A DNA stretch of 64,000 bases, taken from NCBI GenBank assembly GCA_965230335.1, contig CBDDKS010000006.1, positions 124,001 through 188,000 of the forward strand, read 5' to 3'. This document shows, piece after piece, positions 8,725-17,842 of this stretch. The stretch's first letter is position 1; every line of letters starts with the position of its first letter. A model generated the notes under the pieces. It saw nothing but the letters and a program-made list of their open reading frames with translations. It had not been told where the DNA came from and did no database searches. The DNA comes from CBDDKS01 sp965230335. GTDB taxonomy: Bacteria; Pseudomonadota; Gammaproteobacteria; Enterobacterales; Kangiellaceae. Made by a program: the position numbers and the translations under genes.

Positions 8725-10059
8725 TTAGGCTTCAACTTCCAGAACTATGGCTGCTCCCAAACCACCCGCAGCACAAGCGGTGGTCAATGCAGTGCCACCT
8801 CCTCTTCTTTTCAATTCGTTCATCACCTGTGTGATCATACGTGCACCGGTTGCTGCAAAAGGGTGACCAAAAGCCAGACTGCCACCCAGAACATTGAATT
8901 TATCAAAATCAACGCTGCCAATGGCTTTTGTTCGATTGAGTTTTTCCTTTGCGTATTGTGTCGATTCAAAGGCTTTAACATTACATAAAACCTGTGCAGC
9001 AAATGCTTCGTGCATGTCTATCAAATCAATATCGCTTAATTTCATGCCGGCTCTATCCAATGCCAAAGGTGTTGCAAAAGAAGGTCCCATCAACATATCT
9101 TTTGCGACACTCGTTGCCGTAGTGGCATAACTGCGAATATAACCCAGGACTTCTACACCCATGTTTTTGGCTTGTGTTTCTGTCATCATTAAAACAGCCG
9201 CCGCACCATCGGTTAATGCAGAACTGTTTGCAGCGGTTAATGTTCCATAACGCCGATCAAATGCAGGTTTTAATTTGGCATATCCCTTTAAATCAGAATT
9301 GGCTCTGACCAGGTTGTCTTTGTGTAAACTCTCTTTATAAGGTTTAACATAGGCTGTCATGACTTCATCCGCCAGCGAACCGGATTCCCAGGCTGCTGCA
9401 GCTTTGGTATGGGAACCATGGGCAAAGGCATCCTGTTCTTCACGGGAAATACCATAGTCTCTCGCCATCTGTTCAGCAGTATCCCCCATTTTTAATCCTG
9501 TTGAATATTCTTTGGCAGCAGGAGGCACAGGCAGAAGATGTTTAGGACGTAACCGAGAGAGCAATGCCATTTTTTTAGACCAGTCTTTTGTCTTACTCAG
9601 ATCCATTAATAGTTGACTCAATGGTTTGGATACACCAATAGGAACAACCGATGCACTATCAGCGCCCCCGGCTATGCCTACAGACACAGCACCTGCCATC
9701 ATGGATTCCGCCAAGCTAATGACTGATTGAAAACTTGTCGCACAAGCCCGCGAAACACTAAAAGCATCCGTTGATTCCGACAAACGAGTCGATAACACCA
9801 CTTCTCTTGCAATATTGGGTGCATCCGGTGAAACCAGTACTTGTCCAAAAATCAATTGTTCTACAATATGAGGTGGAAAATCCAAACGTGCAATAAGTTC
9901 GCTAATGAGCATACTGCCTAACTCAATTGCATGAGTTTTCGAAAAATAAGTTAACTGTTTGGCAAAAGGTGTTCTTAAGCCTTGAACGATAGCTATGCGC
10001 TTCCCTTTTTCAGGTGTTTGTATCATGATATTTTTTTGAGAAGCCGTTGAAAAGGACAA
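8725..10059 (-). CDS. fadI: 3-ketoacyl-CoA thiolase, beta subunit of fatty-acid oxidation complex
   Basis: This thiolase cleaves 3-ketoacyl-CoA to acetyl-CoA and a shortened acyl-CoA, the last step of the beta-oxidation cycle, as partner of FadJ. The nucleophilic Cys lies in VSRACATSFQ. The C-terminal catalytic GGSLAFGHPFAATGAR and TTACAAGGLGAAIVLE motifs are intact. The 444 residues match FadI (E. coli 436) better than FadA (about 390), and the extra loop after PVGVSKPLSQ fits the trifunctional-enzyme-like subfamily. The best start is TTG 10059, with GAGG about 11 nt upstream. ATG at 10026 has no Shine-Dalgarno. It lies 34 nt upstream of fadJ in one transcript. Confidence 0.93.
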   Translation of the reverse strand: MSFSTASQKNIMIQTPEKGKRIAIVQGLRTPFAKQLTYFSKTHAIELGSMLISELIARLDFPPHIVEQLIFGQVLVSPDAPNIAREVVLSTRLSESTDAFSVSRACATSFQSVISLAESMMAGAVSVGIAGGADSASVVPIGVSKPLSQLLMDLSKTKDWSKKMALLSRLRPKHLLPVPPAAKEYSTGLKMGDTAEQMARDYGISREEQDAFAHGSHTKAAAAWESGSLADEVMTAYVKPYKESLHKDNLVRANSDLKGYAKLKPAFDRRYGTLTAANSSALTDGAAAVLMMTETQAKNMGVEVLGYIRSYATTATSVAKDMLMGPSFATPLALDRAGMKLSDIDLIDMHEAFAAQVLCNVKAFESTQYAKEKLNRTKAIGSVDFDKFNVLGGSLAFGHPFAATGARMITQVMNELKRRGGGTALTTACAAGGLGAAIVLEVEA

Positions 10060-10431
10060 TGCTGATTTATCCTCAATGAATGGGGATGATGATTATATCT
10101 CTTGTCTATCATATCTCATGTTTCTCTTGTCTTATGTCTCATCATACACATTTTCAATGACATCATGGTCAGATAGTCGATGAACCCACATAGATACACT
10201 TGAGGTTATTATATAAAATTTTCATTATTTTGCACTCCTGTTATGTCATCACAGAGTAAACTTTAATGAATATCAAATCCAGAGGTATAGAGCCTTTAAG
10301 TATAAAAAGCTAAAAATGAACTAATTTATGCTCAAAATGTCATAGCTCTTTTGAAAATACCCGTACAATTTTGGTAGCATACGCTTTTTAGCATTGCCAC
10401 ACTTTCTACTTTATAGGGGAGCCCAACAAGC
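10060..10431. other. Divergent intergenic region between fadI and the moxR operon
   Basis: About 370 nt without a gene. The left part has pyrimidine-rich repeats of TCTCTTGTCT/ATCTCATG. A possible promoter for the moxR operon is TTGAAA (10351-10356), an 18-nt spacer and TAGCAT (10375-10380), followed by AGGGGAG before the GTG start. I found no clear FadR-type operator. Confidence 0.4.
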
Positions 10432-11415
10432 GTGAACCAACAAGCTGCTTCTGCAATCCATCCCAGTATCATTCAGTTACGGGATTTTTTACAACAAAAT
10501 ATCATTGGACAACCTGATTTAATCGAAAAAATACTCATTGCTTTATTAGCTGATGGACATTTACTGGTTGAAGGTGCACCTGGATTAGCCAAAACACGTA
10601 CTATAAAAGAATTGGCCAGAGGTATAGAAGGTGACTTTCACAGAATTCAGTTTACACCCGACTTGTTACCGGGAGATGTGACGGGTACCGATGTATACCG
10701 TCCTCAAACAGGTCAGTTTGAGTTTCAAAAAGGCCCTATATTTCACAACTTAATCCTGGCTGATGAAATTAACCGTGCACCTGCCAAAGTACAATCCGCT
10801 TTATTGGAAGCTATGGCAGAGCGACAAATTACAGTAGGTGGCCACAGCTATCCATTGCCAGAACTTTTTTTGGTGATGGCAACACAAAACCCTATAGAAC
10901 AGGAAGGCACTTATCCATTGCCCGAAGCACAACTGGATCGCTTTTTACTTCATGTTGTGGTTGATTATCCAAATGCAGACTCTGAGCATCAAATTCTACA
11001 ATTGTCACGTGCTGAAGCACATCAAAATCAAACATTCCATCAACCACAATCAGAGCTCACTCAAACTTCTTTATTTAAAGCACGTGATGAAATTCTTGAC
11101 TTGGCCATGGTTAAAGAAGTTGAAAACTATATTGTACAACTGGTTATTGCCACTCGTTCACCCGAACATTACGATCCTAACTTAAAACGCTGGATTGAAT
11201 ATGGCGCAAGCCCTCGGGCAACTATTGCTTTGGATCGCTGCGCCCGTGCTCATGCCTGGTTACATGGTAAAGATTTCGTCACTCCAGATAATGTCCATCA
11301 TATTGTTCATGATGTGTTAAGACATCGTCTGTTGTTAACTTATGAAGCTGAAGCTGAAGGAATTACCAACGATCAAATTATATCCCGATTACTCGAAGTC
11401 GTACCTTTAAGTTAA
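10432..11415 (+). CDS. MoxR-family AAA+ ATPase
   Basis: A MoxR AAA+ ATPase of 327 residues. This family works as chaperone-like partner of von Willebrand factor A proteins encoded next to it. Walker A is GAPGLAKTRT, Walker B is LILADEINRAPAK, and sensor/Arg-finger regions include ATQNPIEQEGTYPLPEAQLDRF. It starts with GTG preceded by AGGGGAG. It heads a six-gene operon with DUF58, DUF4381, two VWA proteins and a BatD-like protein, the classical aerotolerance (Bat) layout. It most likely acts in the cytoplasm on the membrane-bound VWA proteins. Confidence 0.92.
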   Translation: MNQQAASAIHPSIIQLRDFLQQNIIGQPDLIEKILIALLADGHLLVEGAPGLAKTRTIKELARGIEGDFHRIQFTPDLLPGDVTGTDVYRPQTGQFEFQKGPIFHNLILADEINRAPAKVQSALLEAMAERQITVGGHSYPLPELFLVMATQNPIEQEGTYPLPEAQLDRFLLHVVVDYPNADSEHQILQLSRAEAHQNQTFHQPQSELTQTSLFKARDEILDLAMVKEVENYIVQLVIATRSPEHYDPNLKRWIEYGASPRATIALDRCARAHAWLHGKDFVTPDNVHHIVHDVLRHRLLLTYEAEAEGITNDQIISRLLEVVPLS

Positions 11416-11446
11416 TTATTTTCAATTCATCTGTTATATCCTATTT

Positions 11447-12466
11447 ATGCACCTTTCATCTTTATCAGCATCAGAACAAAAAGTTCAGGGAATAGAATTA
11501 TCCATTAACGATCTGATTTATTGCAAGTCATTTGCTGATCGACTGCAATTACCGACTAACCAAAAAGTTAAAACACATTTGTTAGGCGGATTCATGTCTC
11601 ACTTTAAAGGTCGAGGCATGGATTTTGATGAATCCCGTATGTATCAGCAAGGTGATGATATTCGTAGTATCGATTGGCGTGTCACAGCCCGAACAGGAGA
11701 AGCACATACCAAAATTTACCGAGAAGAAAGAGAACGCCCTGTTTTTGTTGTGATGGATCAGTCACCCAGTATGATGTTTGGTTCACGCAACCAATTTAAA
11801 AGTTATCTGGCTGCACAACTTACGTCATTGATCATGTGGTCAAGTTTAAGTGATGGCAATCGATTTGGATGTCTTTTGTTTGATCAGAACCATCATAAAG
11901 AATTCAAACCCTCATCAAGTAGAAAACCCTGTTTAAGAATTCTAAATTATATTGTCGACAATCATAACCAACAACTTGAGAGAATTTATTCCGGTCATCA
12001 GATAAACACCGAATCCAATTGTAACTTATCCCATACTTTAAAACGTACAAGGCAGGTTTCTCGTCCCGGCAGCCTGATTTATCTGTTAAGTGATTGCCGT
12101 CAACTGGATACAGAAGCACAACATCATCTGGTCAGGTTAGCACAGTATAATGATGTCTGTATTTTGTTAATCCATGATCCGATTGAAATGGATTTACCAC
12201 CACCAGGCCAATACAGTATCACCGATGGTGATAACATCAGTTTATTGGATACACGATCACAAAGAACCCGAGAACGCTTCCATAAAGCTTTTGAGAACTT
12301 TCAAATACACTTACAACAAGTGTGTATTAAACATCAGATAAAACTCACCGCTCTATCAACACAAAAAACAATGTCTCAACTCATTCATGACATCATGAAA
12401 ATACAATCCAATGATAATCATACTCATAATAAAAGTATTCTAACTCCCTCTCATGAATCCAACTAA
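11447..12466 (+). CDS. DUF58 domain protein
   Basis: A DUF58 protein of 339 residues, a family nearly always encoded just after MoxR and predicted to have a VWA-like fold. The diagnostic stretch is DESRMYQQGDDIRSIDWRVT, followed by a MIDAS-like VVMDQSPSMMFGS. It has no transmembrane segment, unlike the longer DUF58 proteins, so it may be cytoplasmic. It starts 31 nt after moxR and overlaps the next gene by 14 nt. The exact biochemical role of the family is not known. Confidence 0.88.
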   Translation: MHLSSLSASEQKVQGIELSINDLIYCKSFADRLQLPTNQKVKTHLLGGFMSHFKGRGMDFDESRMYQQGDDIRSIDWRVTARTGEAHTKIYREERERPVFVVMDQSPSMMFGSRNQFKSYLAAQLTSLIMWSSLSDGNRFGCLLFDQNHHKEFKPSSSRKPCLRILNYIVDNHNQQLERIYSGHQINTESNCNLSHTLKRTRQVSRPGSLIYLLSDCRQLDTEAQHHLVRLAQYNDVCILLIHDPIEMDLPPPGQYSITDGDNISLLDTRSQRTRERFHKAFENFQIHLQQVCIKHQIKLTALSTQKTMSQLIHDIMKIQSNDNHTHNKSILTPSHESN

Positions 12467-12965
12467 CCCTCTAGATCAACTTCGGGATATTCATCTTCCC
12501 GAAGAGACTATTCATTGGTGGCCTCTGGCACCAGGCTGGTGGATAATCATAGTCACCGTAATAATTCTGATCATTATATTATCTCTTTGGTTACAAAAAA
12601 GAAGCCTTCGGCAAAAAAAGAAAAAGACGCACCAAAAGATTATTCAAACCGCTATTGCAACGCTTCATCACCAAACCTCGCCCTCTCAAAGTGCGCTGGC
12701 TCAGATTAATCAGCTGATCCGTCGTGTAGCCTTGCTTTATCTACCCAAGAAGCAAGCCAGTCATATATCTATTGCAACACTGGCTCAACATATTTTATCC
12801 AATCATTCAAAGAAGATTCATGAATCCAGTTTAAAGCTCTTGGATAATGCACACTATCAACCAGATATTGTGATTGAAAAAGATATCTGGCAAGTTTTAT
12901 TAAACGACTGTCAGATCATCATTCAACAGATTCCCGTATATTCTGGATGTCAAGATTATGCTTGA
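12453..12965 (+). CDS. DUF4381 membrane protein
   Basis: A 170-residue protein with the DUF4381 signature: NPLDQLRDIHLPEE, then WWPLAPGWWIIIV, then one hydrophobic transmembrane helix and a basic Lys/Arg-rich cytoplasmic stretch. The soluble C-terminal half is helical. Such proteins occur only within MoxR-VWA operons and presumably form part of the same inner-membrane assembly. It overlaps the genes on both sides (14 nt and 8 nt), indicating translational coupling. Confidence 0.85.
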   Translation: MNPTNPLDQLRDIHLPEETIHWWPLAPGWWIIIVTVIILIIILSLWLQKRSLRQKKKKTHQKIIQTAIATLHHQTSPSQSALAQINQLIRRVALLYLPKKQASHISIATLAQHILSNHSKKIHESSLKLLDNAHYQPDIVIEKDIWQVLLNDCQIIIQQIPVYSGCQDYA

Positions 12966-13986
12966 GTTTTCCTGGGTTTGGGTTTTCTTTTTACTACCAC
13001 TGCCTGTATTGTGCTATTGGCTATTGCCTCATGTAAAAACAACATCCGATACCGCGTTAAAAACCAGTTTATTTTCTGAATGGCACACCTGGTCTCAAGA
13101 CGCCTCTTATCAAAATCAGGCTTCCCGCATACACTACCTTATCAGTTTTATTTTTTGGTGTTTACTGTTACTGGCTTTATCAAGGCCACAATGGATTGGA
13201 GAACCCATTGAATTACCAGCCAGTGGTAGAGACTTACTCATCAGCATTGATGTCTCTGGCAGTATGGAGCAGGCAGACTTTAGCATTAATGGAAGAACAG
13301 CCAACCGGTTTCAAGCCGTTCAACATATTCTTTCAGACTTTATTGAAAGACGACAAGGTGATCGTTTAGGTCTTATTTTATTTGGTGAACGGGCTTACTT
13401 GCAAACACCATTGACTTTTGATCTGACAACGGTAAGAACCATGCTGATGGAAAGTGAAATTGGTTTGGCAGGAAAAAGAAGAACCGCCATTGGCGACAGT
13501 ATTGGACTCGCTGTTAAACGTTTAAAAGATCGTCCTGAAGAAAATCGTGTACTGATTTTATTAACCGATGGTCAAAGCAATGCAGGTGAGGTAGAACCTA
13601 TCGATGCTGCCAAGCTTGCTAAAGTGGCTGGTGTGCGTATTTATACCATTGGTATAGGCTCTGATGTGCAAATCGTTAATGATCCTTTTTTCGGCAAACG
13701 AAAAATCAACCCTTCAAAAGATTTGGATGAAGCCACTTTAAAAGAAGTTGCCAAACTGACCGATGGCCTTTATTTTCGTGCAAAAGATGAACATGAATTG
13801 AAAAATATCTATATAGAACTGGATAAACTTGAACCCGTCGAAGTTGAAAAAGAAACCTATCGCCCTGTTAAAGAACTCTATTACTATCCATTGATTTTAT
13901 TGTTTATTATTTATTGTTTGCTCTTGTTTTTTCAAATGGTCACTCATAAAAAAGTTTCTTTCAAGAGGTCTTCCCAACATGTTTAA
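12958..13986 (+). CDS. batA: BatA-like membrane protein with von Willebrand factor A domain
   Basis: A 342-residue inner-membrane protein: two N-terminal transmembrane helices, a VWA domain at about residues 90-290 and a C-terminal transmembrane helix (LILLFIIYCLLLFF). The metal-ion-dependent adhesion site is intact, DVSGS at Asp98-Ser100-Ser102, with a later LTDGQSNAGE. The topology puts the VWA domain between the flanking membrane segments, as in BatA. It overlaps the neighbours by 8 nt on each side. The Bat name comes from aerotolerance in Bacteroides; the proteins probably help maintain envelope integrity under stress. The gene symbol is by family and operon position only. Confidence 0.85.
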   Translation: MLEFSWVWVFFLLPLPVLCYWLLPHVKTTSDTALKTSLFSEWHTWSQDASYQNQASRIHYLISFIFWCLLLLALSRPQWIGEPIELPASGRDLLISIDVSGSMEQADFSINGRTANRFQAVQHILSDFIERRQGDRLGLILFGERAYLQTPLTFDLTTVRTMLMESEIGLAGKRRTAIGDSIGLAVKRLKDRPEENRVLILLTDGQSNAGEVEPIDAAKLAKVAGVRIYTIGIGSDVQIVNDPFFGKRKINPSKDLDEATLKEVAKLTDGLYFRAKDEHELKNIYIELDKLEPVEVEKETYRPVKELYYYPLILLFIIYCLLLFFQMVTHKKVSFKRSSQHV

Positions 13987-15928
13987 TACGCTATTAGACA
14001 TAGAGTGGATGCGTCCCTGGGCTTTTCTACTGCTATTATTATATCCTGCCATTATCTGGTATTTGCATCGTCGCAGCCAACATAAAGGTGATTGGCACAA
14101 AGCCATTGATGCACATTTATTAAATTATCTTTTGCAAGGCAAAACTTCCCAAAGTTCGAGATATCCCCTCCTTGTTTTTAGTAGTGTTTTTCTTTTATGT
14201 CTCGTTGCTTTGGCTGGCCCCAGTTGGAAAAAAGACTCTGTCCCTGTGTTTAAAACCAGCGATGCAACCATTCTTTTATTGGATTTATCCTTTTCTATGG
14301 ATGCTGGTGATATCAAACCATCACGCCTGGCCAGAGCAAAACACAAACTCCTGGACTATCTGTCACACAATGATGAAGGCGAAACTGCATTGATTGTTTA
14401 CGCAGGCGATGCCTTTGTCATCAGCCCACTCACCAATGATAAAAATACCATTGCCAATATGATACCCAGCCTTTCTACCGGTATTATGCCGATTATGGGC
14501 AGTCAACCTCATCTGGCTTTTGAAAAAGCAACAGAATTATTAGAGCAATCTGGAAAAAACCGAGGAGAAATTATCTGGGTTACCGATGGTATCCATCAAA
14601 AAAATGCAACAAAAATTATTCAGCGCCTTGAAAACTCTCAGATAACTCTTTCCATTTTAGCCATAGGAACCGAAACCGGTGCTCCCATTCCATTACCGAA
14701 TAATAATGGTTTTATCAAAGATCATAAGGGCGATATTGTCATGCCCAAACTAAACCGCCCGGTTTTAGCCAAGATTCAAAACCAATTAGGTGCCCGACTG
14801 ATTGATATGACCGTAGATAACTCAGACATACTTAAAATACATCAAAAAACACCTTCTGATATTGATAAAGAAGAAGAGCAACAACAAAAGTTTCAAGTGT
14901 TATCCGACAAGGGCTATTGGCTGTTGTGGCTTTGTTTACCTTTGCTTTTATTGCTGTTTAGAAAAAATGCCAAAATTCCTGGTATCTATTTTTTTGTTAT
15001 CGGTTCATGTTTTTGTTTACCTGAAGCACAAGCCGGTTTATGGGAAGATCTTTGGTATAATGATAATCAAAAAGCACAACGTGCTTTTAATGATAAAAAT
15101 TTCAAAAAATCTTCCGAACTCTTTTCTCATCCCAAATGGAAAAGCACGGCTCAATTTAAAGAAGGCAACTATGAAGATGCTGCCAAAAATTTACAGGATC
15201 TTACGGACACCACCAGTCTTTACAATAAAGGCAATGCTTTAGCCAAATCAGGAAAGCTGGATGAAGCCATAGAAGCTTATAATCAAGTATTGAAGCAAAA
15301 CCCGACACACACAGATGCTCTGTTTAATAAAGAACTGATTGAAAACATCAAAAAAAATAAAGAACAGCAAAACCAGAAACAACAAGACCAAAAACAACAA
15401 GACCAGGAACAGCAAGACCAAGAACAGCAAGGCCAAGAGCAACAAGGTCAAGAACAACAAGGCCAAGAGCAACAAGGTCAGGAACAACAAGGCCAGGAAC
15501 AGCAAGGCCAGGAACAACAAGGTCAGGAGCAGCAAGGCCAGGAACAGCAAGGCCAGGAACAACAAGGTCAAGAACAGCAAGGCCAAGAACAGCAAGGCCA
15601 AGAACAGCAAGGCCAAGAACAGCAAGGCCAAGAACAGCAAGGCCAAGAACAGCAAGGCCAAGAACAGCAAGGCCAAGAACAGCAAAGTCAAGAACAGCAA
15701 GGGCAAGAACAACAAGCTCAGGAACAACAAGCTCAGGAACAACAAGCTCAGGAACAGCTCAGTAAAGAAGCCATAGAAGCTTTACAAAAACAAGCCGAAC
15801 AAGAACAAAAGTTAAAACAATGGCTGAGAAAAATTCCTGATAATCCAGGTGGTTTGTTAAAAGAAAAAATGCGTCGCGAATATCAACGTCGAGGCCGAGA
15901 AAATCGAAAAATCAAAGAGGTTTGGTAG
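13979..15928 (+). CDS. batB: BatB/BatC-like fusion: VWA domain plus TPR and Gln-rich repeat
   Basis: A 649-residue protein joining BatB and BatC functions. Two N-terminal transmembrane helices precede a VWA domain with MIDAS DLSFS (Asp102, Ser104, Ser106). A hydrophobic segment GYWLLWLCLPLLLLLF lies near residue 315, followed by a second hydrophobic stretch. Residues about 370-450 are TPR-like (LYNKGNALAKSGKLDEAIEA). Residues 465-594 consist of 26 consecutive pentapeptides, mostly GQEQQ. The C-terminal tail is basic. The TPR part would face the periplasm with BatD. The repeat length is likely variable between strains. It overlaps batA by 8 nt and is followed by batD after 6 nt. Confidence 0.85.
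   Translation: MFNTLLDIEWMRPWAFLLLLLYPAIIWYLHRRSQHKGDWHKAIDAHLLNYLLQGKTSQSSRYPLLVFSSVFLLCLVALAGPSWKKDSVPVFKTSDATILLLDLSFSMDAGDIKPSRLARAKHKLLDYLSHNDEGETALIVYAGDAFVISPLTNDKNTIANMIPSLSTGIMPIMGSQPHLAFEKATELLEQSGKNRGEIIWVTDGIHQKNATKIIQRLENSQITLSILAIGTETGAPIPLPNNNGFIKDHKGDIVMPKLNRPVLAKIQNQLGARLIDMTVDNSDILKIHQKTPSDIDKEEEQQQKFQVLSDKGYWLLWLCLPLLLLLFRKNAKIPGIYFFVIGSCFCLPEAQAGLWEDLWYNDNQKAQRAFNDKNFKKSSELFSHPKWKSTAQFKEGNYEDAAKNLQDLTDTTSLYNKGNALAKSGKLDEAIEAYNQVLKQNPTHTDALFNKELIENIKKNKEQQNQKQQDQKQQDQEQQDQEQQGQEQQGQEQQGQEQQGQEQQGQEQQGQEQQGQEQQGQEQQGQEQQGQEQQGQEQQGQEQQGQEQQGQEQQGQEQQGQEQQGQEQQSQEQQGQEQQAQEQQAQEQQAQEQLSKEAIEALQKQAEQEQKLKQWLRKIPDNPGGLLKEKMRREYQRRGRENRKIKEVW
15371..15760 (+). repeat. 26 tandem 15-bp units encoding a Gln-rich pentapeptide
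   Basis: In-frame 15-bp repeat inside the batB/C-like gene. The order is NQKQQ, DQKQQ, DQEQQ twice, GQEQQ seventeen times (15431-15685), SQEQQ, GQEQQ, AQEQQ twice and AQEQL. Units differ mainly by synonymous changes (CAA/CAG, GAA/GAG, GGC/GGT). This pattern suggests expansion by slippage or unequal crossing-over. Confidence 0.95.
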
Positions 15929-15934
15929 TACAAT

Positions 15935-17710
15935 ATGTTTTTACGATGGTTTAGTGTCATTTTATTATACGTCATACCTTTTTCTGTTATGGCAAAAGCT
16001 ACCGCGACTTTAGATCGCGCCACAATTTCATTGGATGAAAGTTTCACCTTAACCATTCAAGCTGATTCAACATCCGCATCAACGCCTGATTTATCCGTAT
16101 TACCTGATGCCGTCAGTATCATTAATCAATCCACTTCCAGCCAGTCGTCTTATGTCAATGGACAATTTAATGAAAGTAAGACTTGGACTATACAACTCAT
16201 GCCACAAAAAAAAGGACAGTTTACCATTCCGGCCATTACTCTTGGCAATGAAACCACTCAACCTATTTCATTTACCATTCAGGCAGCCAAACCTCTGAAT
16301 TTGAAGAAGGGTGAACTTCCTGACTTTTTTATCGAATCCGATGTTGATAACACTCAAATCTATGTCCAGGCACAATTGGTTTACACCTTAAAGATTTACA
16401 CGTCCATTCAATTACAGTCAGCCAGTCTATCTGAATTGGTTATTGAAGACGCAAGCATTTTACCCATTGGTCGGGATGTGCAGTATCAAAAAAATATACA
16501 GGGAAAAAATTTCGTGATTACTGAAAGGCGTTATGCTATTTTTCCTGAAAAAAGTGGTGAACTTGTTATCCCAAAACAAATACTGTCTGCTGATATATTG
16601 CAAGCCACGGGACAACGTCCTTATTTTGGCCGATTACTGGGCCCAACAAAAACCATACGACGTTCAACAAAGCCTCACAAAATCAACGTCAAGTCATTCC
16701 CTCAGGGACATCAAGGTGAATGGATACCCACTCCCTCATTAACCATTCAAGAAGGTTTAACAAAAAAATCTGAATTCATTGTTGGTGAACCTATTACCTG
16801 GACATTACAAATCACTGCAGAAGGACTCAGTGAAAATCAATTACCTGAAATAAAGCTGCCGAATGTCAAGGGTATGAAATGGTATCCTGATAATGCAGAA
16901 AAAGAACGTAAAGACAGTATCGACAGCATTATCGGTGTACGCACTGAAAGGTTTGCCATAGTACCAACGATCACTGGTGAGTTAACCATTCCCGCTGTTT
17001 CTATTCGTTGGTTTAATACAACGACCGAACGCTACGAAACCACACAAGTACCTTCACAAACCCTTCAAGTGATCCCTGATCCCAACACATCAATACCCCA
17101 AAACACCAGTTCAACGGGAACGACTAACACCGGAACAGAAAACTCTGACTCTAACTTATCCAATACAAGCTTATTCAATACATCATTCCAGCTGATTGTC
17201 TGGCAAACGCTCTCCCTCTTCTTTGCACTGCTTTGGCTCACCACCTTATTTTTCTTTTTCAAAAAACGTCAGCAGACATCACTACCAGTTGATCAACATA
17301 ATAAAACACCAGATTACTCCAATGATTTTAAACACAGAATAAAAAAAGCCTGTGATACGGCACAACCTTTTGCGATTTACTCAGCATTACTTAACTGGTT
17401 TCACCATATATCTTCTCAACGGACAATTTCTCAACAAACAACGCCTCAACAGATAACGTCTCAACAGACAAAAAGTGCGTATAGTGACTATCTTCAGCAG
17501 ATTAAAAATCCTAAGATTCAATCCAGTCTTCATCATTTGGAAACCACTTTATTCTCTCACGATAGCCAGCAATCTGCCTGGCAAGACAGTCAACAACTCA
17601 TCAACTGGTTGGTTGAAATAGAAAAAGATCTTAACCATCATCAAACACCCCATCAGCAGGAACCTATTCCACCACTCTATCCACAGAGCAGGCCCACAAA
17701 AAAAGCATAA
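15935..17710 (+). CDS. batD: BatD-like oxygen-tolerance protein
   Basis: A 591-residue BatD-family protein. The signal peptide (LRWFSVILLYVIPFSVMA) is followed by ATLDRATISLDESFTLTI, the typical BatD start. Several periplasmic beta-sandwich repeats follow (LMPQKKGQFTIPAITL, GELTIPAVSIRWF). A transmembrane helix lies near residue 425 (LSLFFALLWLTTLFFFF) and a cytoplasmic tail ends the protein. It is the last gene of the moxR-bat operon. The tail contains a short degenerate Ser/Gln/Thr repeat (SQQTT, PQQIT, SQQTK). Confidence 0.85.
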   Translation: MFLRWFSVILLYVIPFSVMAKATATLDRATISLDESFTLTIQADSTSASTPDLSVLPDAVSIINQSTSSQSSYVNGQFNESKTWTIQLMPQKKGQFTIPAITLGNETTQPISFTIQAAKPLNLKKGELPDFFIESDVDNTQIYVQAQLVYTLKIYTSIQLQSASLSELVIEDASILPIGRDVQYQKNIQGKNFVITERRYAIFPEKSGELVIPKQILSADILQATGQRPYFGRLLGPTKTIRRSTKPHKINVKSFPQGHQGEWIPTPSLTIQEGLTKKSEFIVGEPITWTLQITAEGLSENQLPEIKLPNVKGMKWYPDNAEKERKDSIDSIIGVRTERFAIVPTITGELTIPAVSIRWFNTTTERYETTQVPSQTLQVIPDPNTSIPQNTSSTGTTNTGTENSDSNLSNTSLFNTSFQLIVWQTLSLFFALLWLTTLFFFFKKRQQTSLPVDQHNKTPDYSNDFKHRIKKACDTAQPFAIYSALLNWFHHISSQRTISQQTTPQQITSQQTKSAYSDYLQQIKNPKIQSSLHHLETTLFSHDSQQSAWQDSQQLINWLVEIEKDLNHHQTPHQQEPIPPLYPQSRPTKKA

Positions 17711-17722
17711 ACCCAAATAATA

Positions 17723-17758
17723 CTTAAACAAGACAACCTACTTAAAAAAGACAACCTA
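17723..17758. repeat. 18-bp tandem duplication
   Basis: CTTAAACAAGACAACCTA is followed directly by CTTAAAAAAGACAACCTA, one mismatch in 18. It sits just after the batD stop codon. No function is apparent. Confidence 0.8.
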
Positions 17759-17842
17759 GTGCTTTCTTTCTGATTATGATTTAATAACCACCTGCTGTAT
17801 TAGAGCCTGTTACTTTATTTTTACTGACTTTAAGGGTTTCCT

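Noticed and set aside
8691..8735. TTG start extending fadJ into fadI
   Set aside because: E. coli FadJ homology begins at the ATG at 8690, which has its own GGAG; the extension has no homology.
15248..15776. Long ORFs on both strands opposite the Gln-rich repeat (LFLALLFLALL-type and KNSKAKNSK-type proteins)
   Set aside because: They are frame shadows of the 15-bp repeat in the BatB/C gene. They have no ribosome sites, and the repetitive composition follows directly from the GQEQQ codons.
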